From positions 1 through 9,820 of the forward strand of contig JAGRBM010000544.1 in assembly GCA_020434085.1 (NCBI GenBank): DNA of 9,820 nucleotides, given 5' to 3'. The position numbers were made by a program, and so were the translations under genes. This document shows positions 1 through 6,074 of the stretch, in pieces. Origin of the DNA: Chrysiogenia bacterium. GTDB taxonomy: Bacteria > JAGRBM01. A model generated the notes under the pieces. It had not been told where the DNA came from. It worked only from the letters and a program-made list of their open reading frames with translations, and searched no databases. How positions within the stretch are numbered: the stretch's first letter is position 1; each line of letters starts with the position of its first letter.

Positions 1-423
1 ATCGTTTCGCGCGGCGACAAGGTCCTCTGGAACGGCGAAAACATGGACCGCAAGGATCTGGTGCGCCTGGGGCGCCGCGCGGTGGAGAACCTGCCCGTCC
101 ACCTCATCCGGCAGATGCAGGAGTGGTACCTGACCAGCTCGTTCCGGTCCTACTACGGAAGCTGGAACTATGTGGAGCATCTAAAGCGCGTGAAGACGCC
201 GCTGCACGTCATCAGCGGCGCTGCCGACGGGCTCTGCCCGCCGGCCGACTGCAAGGTGGCCTACGACATCATCGGCACCAAGGAAAAGCGCTTCAGCATC
301 TTCGGCACCGAGCATGGACACAAGATCGACTACGGGCACATCGACCTGGTGTTGGGCATCCATGCCGCCCGCGAGGTCTATCCCGAGATTCTGGGCTGGA
401 TCGAGGAGTTTAACGGGGTCTGA
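1..423 (+). CDS. alpha/beta-hydrolase fold protein, C-terminal part (5' end outside window)
   Basis: The reading frame is open from base 1 to the TGA at 421-423, so only the last 140 residues are present. An ATG at 43 lies inside the frame and is unlikely to be the true start. The segment PLHVISGAADGLCPP (about residues 67-81 of the visible part) matches the strand-plus-loop that carries the acidic residue of the catalytic triad in alpha/beta hydrolases (Asp76 here). YGHIDLVLG (111-119) matches the loop carrying the catalytic His (His113). The nucleophile elbow would lie upstream and cannot be checked. The substrate is unknown; lipase/esterase-like and polyhydroxyalkanoate-synthase-like relatives share this C-terminal layout. 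No terminator was seen directly after the stop. The next gene begins 105 bases later, behind a candidate promoter, so this gene is probably a separate unit. The fold is fairly sure and the function is not. Confidence 0.8.
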   Translation: MVSRGDKVLWNGENMDRKDLVRLGRRAVENLPVHLIRQMQEWYLTSSFRSYYGSWNYVEHLKRVKTPLHVISGAADGLCPPADCKVAYDIIGTKEKRFSIFGTEHGHKIDYGHIDLVLGIHAAREVYPEILGWIEEFNGV

Positions 424-460
424 GCGCTCTGTGCCCCGCTTGCCTCATCCATGACCGGAC

Positions 461-490
461 TTGACCCGTGACCGGACTACGGGAGAGAAT
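461..490 (+). promoter_or_regulatory. candidate sigma70-type promoter upstream of the DUF1844/HEAT/HD-GYP genes
   Basis: TTGACC at 461-466 matches the -35 consensus at five of six bases. GAGAAT at 485-490 matches the -10 consensus at four of six, with an 18-base spacer. Transcription would begin near 497, about 32 bases before the GTG start of the DUF1844 gene. The 10-mer TGACCGGACT occurs twice here, at 452-461 and 469-478, flanking the -35 hexamer. The position is sensible, but hexamer matches in GC-rich DNA are weak evidence. Confidence 0.35.
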
Positions 491-528
491 TTACGGCTAT
501 TTGCAGCCATCAGGGAGCACTGCCAGCA

Positions 529-954
529 GTGGAAGAAGAAGAGAAATCGAGTTTTCGCGTCAAGGACAGCCGCCGCTTCACACCCGAGGGAGAGCAGCGT
601 GAAGGCGCCCCCGAGGACGCGGCCGAGCAGAGCAGCGAAAAGGAAGTGCGCGGCGAGGGTTTCGTCGCCCGCGATGGCGAGGATGAACACGGCCCGATTC
701 CCGAGATGAATTTCTCCACCTTCGTGCTCAGCCTGCACGCTTCGGCCGCGATGCACATGGGCCTGGTTGCCGATCCCGAGACCGGCAAGCCGCTTCCGGT
801 TCACCTGCCCATGGCGCAGCAGACCATCGATATCTTGTCTATGATGGAGCAGAAGACGAAGGGCAATCTCAGCCAGGAAGAAGAGCGCCTGCTCGGCGGC
901 GTGCTCTATGAGCTGCGCATGCTCTTCATCGAGCAACGAAAGAAACACGGTTAG
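529..954 (+). CDS. DUF1844 domain protein
   Basis: The product has 141 residues. The first 55 or so are charged and low in complexity (Glu/Arg/Ser-rich), probably disordered. From about residue 58 comes the DUF1844 core: NFSTFVLSLHASAAMHMG, then DPETGKP, then a helical part with QQTIDILSMMEQKTKGNLS and a C-terminal helix ending LYELRMLFIEQRKK. This family is common in deltaproteobacteria and related phyla, and I know of no assigned function. No signal peptide or membrane segment is seen, so it is probably cytoplasmic. The start is GTG at 529, preceded by AGGGAG at 512-517, 11 bases upstream. The frame is closed by a TGA at 469-471 and has no ATG between that stop and the GTG. It is followed 39 bases later by the HEAT-repeat gene in the same direction, which suggests one operon. 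Confidence 0.85.
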   Translation: MEEEEKSSFRVKDSRRFTPEGEQREGAPEDAAEQSSEKEVRGEGFVARDGEDEHGPIPEMNFSTFVLSLHASAAMHMGLVADPETGKPLPVHLPMAQQTIDILSMMEQKTKGNLSQEEERLLGGVLYELRMLFIEQRKKHG

Positions 955-967
955 TCCCGGGCGGGAC
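954..967 (+). other. small inverted repeat in the gap before the HEAT-repeat gene
   Basis: GTCCCG (954-959) and CGGGAC (962-967) are perfect inverted arms around a 2-base centre, starting at the last base of the DUF1844 stop codon. No T-run follows, so this is not an intrinsic terminator. It could form a small intercistronic RNA hairpin or be chance in GC-rich DNA. Confidence 0.3.
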
Positions 968-993
968 CGACCGGTAAGGATACGCGCGAGGCA

Positions 994-2682
994 ATGGACA
1001 CGGCATCGGCAACTTCACTGACGGCACCCGACCGCCGTCTGCAGCAGGCGCTTGAGACCCTGCTGGCCGAGATGCACAAGGCCATCCGCGCGGTCAGCTT
1101 CTATCCGCCCGGCCACCCCATTCTCAGCAAAATTCACGAGACCAGTTACGAATACATCGCCAAGGCCTCGAAGTATTTCGGCGAGCTCTCGCTGGAGATC
1201 GGCCGTAACCAGGTCACCTACAACGAGACCGTTCTCGGCACCAACAGCGACGTGGTGCGTTCGCTCTGTCAGCACCTCTATCGCCGCCGCACCAAGCGCC
1301 TGATTTTCCTGGCGGGCGTCACCTTCGACGAGTTCCAGACCTTCGCCGAAGCGGCAGCGCTGGACCCCGAGGAGCTCTACCTGCGCGGCGGCATGGAGAA
1401 CCTGCTGGCCGAGCATGGCGTGCGCCACCTCTGGGCCAATCAGATGGACTTCGACCGACTGCGCCGAAAGGCCGAGCCGGCCGAGGGCGCCGAGGCCGGC
1501 GAGCCCGGAGAGGGCGGCGCGGGCGCGGAACCCCCGCCGCAGATTCCCGAGCTGCCCGAGAGCGTCGAGGACTCTTCGGACGTCTTTGCCGACTCTCACA
1601 CGCTGGGCGAGCATCCCCCCGCAGCGGCAGCACCCGAGCAACAGAGCCCACAACACGACGCGCTTGAGCGCATCCTGCCGCTGCTCAACGAAACTACTGA
1701 CACCGACCAATATTTCGAGGGCGTTCGGCTGGTCATTGAACTCGCGCAGTACTTCGTGCGCGAGCATGACTGGGAATATCTCGTCCGCATCGTCTCGAAC
1801 CTGCAGGCCCATTCCTCCGACCCGGCGCGCGGCGTCGAGTTCAAGAAGTATTCCTACCGGGCGCTGCGCACCATCGGCACGCCCGAGGTAATCCGCGGCC
1901 TGCTCACCGAGCTGGTTACCGAGGGGCGCACCGACGACGAGATCGATTCGCTGCTGCGCATTCTCTCGATCCTCGGCCCCGCGGCGGTCGACGTGATCAT
2001 CAAGCGCATCGGCTACTTTAAGACGCCCTACCAGCGTAACCTCATCGAGCAGGCGCTCTACCGCGCGGGCGGCGCCGAAAAGCTCATCCCCCTGCTCTCT
2101 TCGGATGACGAGGGGATTGTCGCACTGGTGCTGCGCGTGATGGGTCGCGCCAAGCCGCCACAATCGGTTGCGGGCGTGGCGGCGCTCACCCATAGCGGCA
2201 GCGAGATGATTCGCAGCGAGGCGGTGCGCGCCCTGCTCAAGATCCGAAATGCCGAGGCACTCAACGCCCTCTACGACCTGCTTCCCAGCAGCGACGATGC
2301 CACGCGCGGGCACGTCATTCGCGCCTTCGGGCTCTACCGTGAAGTGCGCGCCGTCCCCGTGCTGCTCAACATGCTGCGCCTGGAGCGCGACTTCAACGTG
2401 ACGCCCGAACTGCGCACCGCCCTCTTTCGCACACTCGGCCGCATCGGCGGCGAGGAAGCCTGCGAGGGGTTGCTGGAGTTCGTGGGTGAGAAGCGATTGT
2501 GGCGTCACAAATACGATGAGGACTTCCTTGGCGCCGCCATCGCCGCGCTCGGCGAAGGCGCCGACAGTCAGGTGCTCAGCAGGCTCATCGATCTCAAGCT
2601 CAAGAGCGAGAAACTGCAGGCAGCACAGGTTGCGGCCGTGCGCCGCGCGCAGGCGCGTCTGCAACAGGCGGGGGCCCAATGA
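994..2682 (+). CDS. large HEAT-repeat protein with N-terminal YPPGHP module
   Basis: The product has 562 residues in three parts. Residues about 15-157 form a folded N-terminal module with SFYPPGHPIL (35-44), LSLEIGRNQVTYNETVLG (65-82) and RLIFLAGVTFDEFQTF (102-117). Residues about 158-222 are an Ala/Glu/Gly/Pro-rich linker, probably flexible. From about 225 to 525 the sequence is helical and repetitive in the manner of HEAT repeats, for example RSEAVRALLKIRNAEAL and RGHVIRAFGLYREVRAVP. HEAT arrays are protein-binding scaffolds; no catalytic motif, signal peptide or membrane helix was seen. The start is ATG at 994 with AAGGA at 976-980, a rather long 13-base spacing. The stop overlaps the next start (ATGA, 2679-2682), so translation is probably coupled to the HD-GYP protein, whose N-terminus resembles this one. 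The likely role, inferred from context, is to position or regulate that enzyme. Confidence 0.88.
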   Translation: MDTASATSLTAPDRRLQQALETLLAEMHKAIRAVSFYPPGHPILSKIHETSYEYIAKASKYFGELSLEIGRNQVTYNETVLGTNSDVVRSLCQHLYRRRTKRLIFLAGVTFDEFQTFAEAAALDPEELYLRGGMENLLAEHGVRHLWANQMDFDRLRRKAEPAEGAEAGEPGEGGAGAEPPPQIPELPESVEDSSDVFADSHTLGEHPPAAAAPEQQSPQHDALERILPLLNETTDTDQYFEGVRLVIELAQYFVREHDWEYLVRIVSNLQAHSSDPARGVEFKKYSYRALRTIGTPEVIRGLLTELVTEGRTDDEIDSLLRILSILGPAAVDVIIKRIGYFKTPYQRNLIEQALYRAGGAEKLIPLLSSDDEGIVALVLRVMGRAKPPQSVAGVAALTHSGSEMIRSEAVRALLKIRNAEALNALYDLLPSSDDATRGHVIRAFGLYREVRAVPVLLNMLRLERDFNVTPELRTALFRTLGRIGGEEACEGLLEFVGEKRLWRHKYDEDFLGAAIAALGEGADSQVLSRLIDLKLKSEKLQAAQVAAVRRAQARLQQAGAQ

Positions 2683-4016
2683 AACTCGAAGAAATGGTGC
2701 TCAGCCGCTTTGCCGGCGCGGCCAAGGCCCGCGAGCTCTATCCGGCGGGCCACCCCGGCCGCAAGCAATCGCTCGACCATCTAATCGCTGAAATTGCCCC
2801 GCTCCACGAGAAGTTCGCAGAGGTCATTGTCGGCGTCATCGACGACACCCTCGTGCTCAACGAGCACCCGCTCTACCAGCTCAGTGCCAGCCTGGAAGAC
2901 CTGCTGCAACTGCTCACCACGCTCGAAGTAAAATCGATCCACCTGCGGCGTTCGGTGACGGCCGCCGATCTGGATTATCTGTTCGATCTTCTGCTCTCGA
3001 AACAGGCGCTCGAGGGCAAGGCCGTCTGGGTCGCCCGGCAGGTGGACGCCAAGCTCGATGGGCACGTGACCGTGCTTCCCGAAGTGCCCGACGCCCACCG
3101 GGTCTACAACGATGCCATCAGCTACATGGGCAGTCTGTTCGGTGAGATCCGCCTGGGACAGATTCCCCAGCCCCACGGCGCCTACAACATCGCGCGCGAT
3201 GTCTCCGAGTGCATCCTGCGCAACGAGCAGGCCATCGTCGGGCTCACCATGATCAAGAGCTTTGACAACTACCTGTTCAATCACTCGGTCAATGTGTGCG
3301 TGCTCTCCATGGCGCTGGCCAAGGCCTGCGGCCTCACCGACCCGACGCTGACCGAAGTGGGCGTGGGCGGACTGCTTCACGACGTGGGCAAGACCCGCAT
3401 CCCCAAGGAAGTGCTCAGCAAGCCCGGCAAGCTCACTGCCTCCGAGTGGGAGGTCATGAAAAGCCATTCGACCCACAGCTATGAGTTGATTCAGGAAATG
3501 GGCGTCACCGCCGACGTCACCGGTCGCGCGGCGCTCGAACACCACGTCCAGTACGACCACCAGGGTTATCCGAATCTGGGCCCCGGCAAGAGCGCCCACC
3601 CCATGTCGCACCTGGTGGCCATCGCCGACTGCTACGACGCCATCACAACGCTTCGCACGTACCAGAATGCAACCGCTCCGCTCGAGGCGCTCAAGATCAT
3701 GGACCGACTCGCCGGAACAAAGCTCGACCCCGGATTTTTCGAGCGCTTCGTTGCCATGCTGGGGCTCTACCCGCCGGGCTCGGTGGTACGGCTCGACACC
3801 AACGAGGTGGCTGTGGTGATCGAGAACCGGCTCGACGCGCCAAGCGAGCCGCGCGTCAAGCTCATCTTCGACGCCAAGGGCCGCCGCCTGCCCACGCCGA
3901 TCAACCTGGATCTGGCCAGCCAGGACGGCCCGCCGCGCGCGATCATCGCGACCATCGATCCCAGCCTGCGCAACATCGATGTGAGCCAGTATCTGGCGGC
4001 CGAAGGCGAGTCCTGA
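2679..4016 (+). CDS. HD-GYP domain protein, probable cyclic-di-GMP phosphodiesterase
   Basis: The product has 445 residues. Residues about 10-110 form an N-terminal module with LYPAGHPGRK (20-29) and KSIHLRRSVTAADLDYLFDLL (85-105), related to that of the upstream HEAT protein. The HD-GYP domain spans about 165-345: NHS (201-203, first His 202), LLHDVGK (232-238, the HD pair His234-Asp235), KSHSTH (261-266), HHVQYDHQGYP (288-298) and ADCYDAITTLRTY (316-328). A short C-terminal part (about 362-410) contains LYPPGSVVRL, a tail common in these proteins. Family members hydrolyse the second messenger cyclic-di-GMP, which controls motility and biofilm formation. The GYP triplet and all core metal-binding His/Asp residues are present, but the usual HHExxDGxGYP reads HHVQYDHQGYP. 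There is no membrane segment, so the protein is probably cytosolic. The ATG overlaps the HEAT-gene stop by four bases. Confidence 0.92.
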   Translation: MKLEEMVLSRFAGAAKARELYPAGHPGRKQSLDHLIAEIAPLHEKFAEVIVGVIDDTLVLNEHPLYQLSASLEDLLQLLTTLEVKSIHLRRSVTAADLDYLFDLLLSKQALEGKAVWVARQVDAKLDGHVTVLPEVPDAHRVYNDAISYMGSLFGEIRLGQIPQPHGAYNIARDVSECILRNEQAIVGLTMIKSFDNYLFNHSVNVCVLSMALAKACGLTDPTLTEVGVGGLLHDVGKTRIPKEVLSKPGKLTASEWEVMKSHSTHSYELIQEMGVTADVTGRAALEHHVQYDHQGYPNLGPGKSAHPMSHLVAIADCYDAITTLRTYQNATAPLEALKIMDRLAGTKLDPGFFERFVAMLGLYPPGSVVRLDTNEVAVVIENRLDAPSEPRVKLIFDAKGRRLPTPINLDLASQDGPPRAIIATIDPSLRNIDVSQYLAAEGES

Positions 4017-4024
4017 GCCGGCGC

Positions 4025-4046
4025 GACTTCAGTAGAAGTCATTCTT
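4025..4046 (+). terminator. possible weak terminator hairpin after the HD-GYP gene
   Basis: GACTTC (4025-4030) and GAAGTC (4035-4040) form a perfect 6-bp stem with an AGTA loop, starting 9 bases after the HD-GYP stop codon. The following bases, ATTCTT, give only a poor T-run. The position suits the end of the plus-strand operon, but the stem is short and not GC-rich. The downstream palindromic repeat or the 4191-4214 hairpin may do the work instead. Confidence 0.35.
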
Positions 4047-4066
4047 GACTGACGTTCTCCATCTGC

Positions 4067-4149
4067 TGTCATCCTGAGCGCAGCGAAGGATCGCGTAGAG
4101 GCGGCGTGGACGCAATTTTTCGGGATGCCCTGCATCCCTCAGAATGACA
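4067..4149. repeat. intergenic palindromic repeat element (GTCATCCTGAG type)
   Basis: The left arm TGTCATCCTGAG (4067-4078) pairs with the right arm CTCAGAATGACA (4138-4149) at 11 of 12 positions. Inside lies a second perfect hairpin, GGGATG (4122-4127) with CATCCC (4133-4138), around a 5-base loop. The left end continues as CGCAGCGAAGGATC. I recall this sequence as a very widespread intergenic repeat in many bacterial phyla, usually present in many copies per genome. Here it sits between two convergent operons, where such elements are common. It carries no reading frame. The copy number in this genome cannot be judged from one window. Confidence 0.7.
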
Positions 4150-4180
4150 ACTCCCCGAATGAACCAATCGTGGGCTGATT

Positions 4181-4214
4181 TCCAACGAGAAAGGGCGATC
4201 ACATGATCGCCCTT
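4181..4214 (-). terminator. intrinsic terminator of the minus-strand J-domain/HEAT genes
   Basis: AAGGGCGATC (4191-4200) and GATCGCCCTT (4205-4214) form a perfect 10-bp stem with a 4-base loop. Read on the minus strand, the stem is followed by CTTTCTCGTT, a moderate U-rich tail. The hairpin begins at the last base of the HEAT-gene stop codon (4214-4216), so it directly abuts the coding region. A clean long stem between convergent genes makes it a likely terminator, perhaps working in both directions. Confidence 0.75.
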
Positions 4215-4792
4215 CAGATTTCCAGATCTCCCAGCGCCGCGGCAGCAGAGCGGCGAAGGCGCGGCGGTCCTTTTTCCAGAATCATCAGTAGCTGGCCCTC
4301 GGAATCGCGGTCCCCCACCTTGCCGAGGGCCTGGATGGCGGCGTCCACCACGTCGATGTCCTTGCTGCGAAGGCCCGCGCGAATGGCTTCAATAATGTTG
4401 GGGTGGCGGAAGTTGGGAAGTACGGAGAGGATTTCCACCTTGGTCGTCGTATCGGCGCTCTGCAGAGCTTCGGTGAGCGGGCCCAGAGCGCGATCATCGT
4501 GCATCTCGCCAAGTGCGCGGGCCGCCGCCGTGCTGATTTCGGCGTCTTCGCTGCGCAGGGCGTAGACGAGCGCCTTCAGTGAGAGCTCGCTGCGAATGCG
4601 TCCGAAGGCATAGATCACGCGGATCTTCTCGACGTGGTTGCCATCGCGGAAGCGCTCGACGAGCGCATCGAGATCGGCATAGGCCTCGAGTTTTTCAAGC
4701 GCGCGCGAAGCAGCCTTGCGAACCGACTCGTCGGAGTCCTTGAGGGCAGCCCGCAAGGCGGCAAGGCGTTTTTCGAGATGATCGTTCTCCAC
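4214..4792 (-). CDS. small HEAT-repeat protein
   Basis: The product has 192 residues, made almost wholly of about six helical repeats of roughly 31 residues. Examples are SVRKAASRALEKLEAYADL (23-41), ISTAAARALGEMHDDRAL (86-103), DVVDAAIQALGKVGDRDS (147-164) and RLRRSAAAALGDLEI (178-192). The pattern (A-x-x-A-L-G-x-[hydrophobic], then D-x-R/D, then hydrophobic-L) is that of HEAT repeats, also seen in PBS-lyase-type HEAT proteins. No catalytic residues, signal peptide or membrane segment are present, so a cytosolic protein-binding role is likely. The start is GTG at 4790-4792. TAGG, overlapping the upstream stop codon, lies about 7 bases ahead and could serve as ribosome binding site. The gene begins 8 bases after the J-domain gene, so they are almost surely co-transcribed. 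The partner protein is unknown. Confidence 0.85.
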   Translation of the reverse strand: MENDHLEKRLAALRAALKDSDESVRKAASRALEKLEAYADLDALVERFRDGNHVEKIRVIYAFGRIRSELSLKALVYALRSEDAEISTAAARALGEMHDDRALGPLTEALQSADTTTKVEILSVLPNFRHPNIIEAIRAGLRSKDIDVVDAAIQALGKVGDRDSEGQLLMILEKGPPRLRRSAAAALGDLEI

Positions 4793-4800
4793 GACTCCGC

Positions 4801-5973
4801 CTACAGTTCCTTGAGCGCTTTTTTCGCGACGTCATTCTTCTTGTCGATCCTCGTGACGTCCTTGTAGAGCTCCTTGGCCCGTTCGCTATCGCCCAGGGCG
4901 CGGTTAATCTGCGCGGCGAGCATCAGATACTCAACCTCTTCAGACTCCAGGATCGCCGCCGACTCGGCCATTTCCAGCGCCTCCTGCTGAATGGACTGGC
5001 CACCGCGCTTCATTTTGGGCATGAGCAGGCGCGCCAGCTCGTAGCGGGCAGCCGCATGGCTGCGATCGGCATCGACCACCTTGCGCAGCAGATCAATGGC
5101 ATCGTCGGTCTCGTGCATGTCGATTTTGCGCAGTGCCTGCTTGAAGTCGTTGCCGGCGCGAATCTTCCCGACCTTGCCTTCGAGCATGGCCAGGTTGCGC
5201 TTGTATTCGTCGTTGTAGGGGTCGTAGGTCGAGGCGAGCTTGTAGGAGGAATAGGCCCCCATGAAATCGCCGTCGTGGAGCTGGCGCTCGGCCCCGTCGG
5301 CCAGTTCGCGCGCTTTCTGAATCTTTTCCTTCACCGCCTGGAAGATGGCGCTGTTCTGGCGCGTCACTTTGGGCTTGCTCGGCCCGCTCGACTTCGCCGC
5401 CGTCTTCGACTTGACTTTGTCGGGCCCCAGCAGCAGTTTCAGGCGGTTGTCGATCTTCGCGCGCGTATCTGGATCACTCAGGTCTTCGTAGGCCTTCGTC
5501 ACCGCAGTGAAGGCCCGGTCGATCTTCTCTTCCCAGTCGCCCACTTCCTGTCCGTAAAAGTTGTCGGGATGAAGCAGCTCGGTCAGCCCGTAGTAGGCGA
5601 GCTTGATGTCCTTGAGCTTGGAATCGCGCGGAACGCCCAGGATCTCGTAGGGATTCTGCTGGTCCTCGGCACGGTGGATTGCCTGGATGCGGCGGCGGGT
5701 ATCGGAGTCGATGCCGGAGGTATCGGGCGCGGTAACCATGAGCTGGGCGCCGGACTTGTCCTTGAACTGGACGACGCCGTCCTGGGCCAGGGAGGTCAGC
5801 AGTTCGAGCGTCTGCGCTTCGGGCAGGTTCGAGACCGCGCACACGCCCTTGACGTTCGTGATGCCATCGATGCGCGAGAGCAGAAAGCCCTCCTGCGCAC
5901 CCAGTTTGAGCTTGCTGAAATCGGCGCCCGGCACCATGACGGGAATGGCATCAAGTGGAATCGTCTGTTCCAT
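4801..5973 (-). CDS. J-domain (DnaJ-like) protein with TPR-type C-terminus
   Basis: From the ATG at 5971-5973 the product has 390 residues. Residues about 24-70 (LGAQEGFLLSRIDG, then a helix and QDGVVQF) look like a small winged-helix-like module. A J-domain follows at about 108-176: NPYEILGV, the HPD motif (135-137) in LLHPDNFYG, and AYEDLSDPDTRAKID. J-domains use HPD to stimulate the ATPase of Hsp70/DnaK. After a Lys/Ser/Pro-rich linker (about 183-205), residues 220-390 are helical with TPR-like repeats (AGAERQL-type and MGAYSSYKLASTYDP, AARYELARLLM, AKELYKDVTRID). The Gly/Phe and zinc-finger regions of true DnaJ are absent, so this is a specialised J-protein rather than the general chaperone. 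The frame can extend to a TTG at 6021; the ATG is preferred because homology-like sequence begins there. GGAG lies about 15 bases upstream and AGGGG 3 bases upstream, so the start is uncertain. Confidence 0.85.
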   Translation of the reverse strand: MEQTIPLDAIPVMVPGADFSKLKLGAQEGFLLSRIDGITNVKGVCAVSNLPEAQTLELLTSLAQDGVVQFKDKSGAQLMVTAPDTSGIDSDTRRRIQAIHRAEDQQNPYEILGVPRDSKLKDIKLAYYGLTELLHPDNFYGQEVGDWEEKIDRAFTAVTKAYEDLSDPDTRAKIDNRLKLLLGPDKVKSKTAAKSSGPSKPKVTRQNSAIFQAVKEKIQKARELADGAERQLHDGDFMGAYSSYKLASTYDPYNDEYKRNLAMLEGKVGKIRAGNDFKQALRKIDMHETDDAIDLLRKVVDADRSHAAARYELARLLMPKMKRGGQSIQQEALEMAESAAILESEEVEYLMLAAQINRALGDSERAKELYKDVTRIDKKNDVAKKALKEL

Positions 5974-6012
5974 CGCCCCTGCGTGCAACTCCTTCACCAA
6001 CCCGGACGGCCT

Positions 6013-6026
6013 GTGGTTCAAACCAC
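6013..6026. repeat. short inverted repeat upstream of the J-domain gene
   Basis: GTGGTT (6013-6018) and AACCAC (6021-6026) are perfect inverted arms around a 2-base centre, about 40 bases upstream of the preferred ATG of the J-domain gene. The size and position would fit a small operator or a leader hairpin. There is no other support, and the arms overlap the alternative TTG start. Confidence 0.25.
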
Positions 6027-6074
6027 CCGCCGCCGGTCGCCCCCAAGATTAGCGCAGCCAATCACTCAACAAAA

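Noticed and set aside
445-948. A 167-codon minus-strand frame over the DUF1844 gene
   Set aside because: The DUF1844 core on the plus strand is recognisable, and the antisense product is not.
1015-2679. A 554-codon open frame on the minus strand, opposite the HEAT-repeat gene
   Set aside because: It is an antisense shadow. The plus-strand frame has recognisable HEAT repeats and coupled neighbours, while the antisense product has no recognisable domain; long antisense frames are expected in GC-rich DNA.
2781-3611. A 276-codon open frame on the minus strand opposite the HD-GYP gene
   Set aside because: The plus-strand frame holds the full HD-GYP motif set; this one is an antisense shadow rich in His/Val/Gly without any motif.
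4040-4213. A possible small gene or RNA in the convergent gap
   Set aside because: The only structure seen is the palindromic repeat and the terminators. No start codon with a ribosome binding site and conserved-looking product was found.
6046-6074. A promoter-like TAATCT at 6046-6051 with TTTTGT upstream on the minus strand, before the J-domain gene
   Set aside because: The -35 match is very poor, and the next best hexamer has a 15-base spacer. A promoter in the argF to J-domain gap is plausible but not supported.
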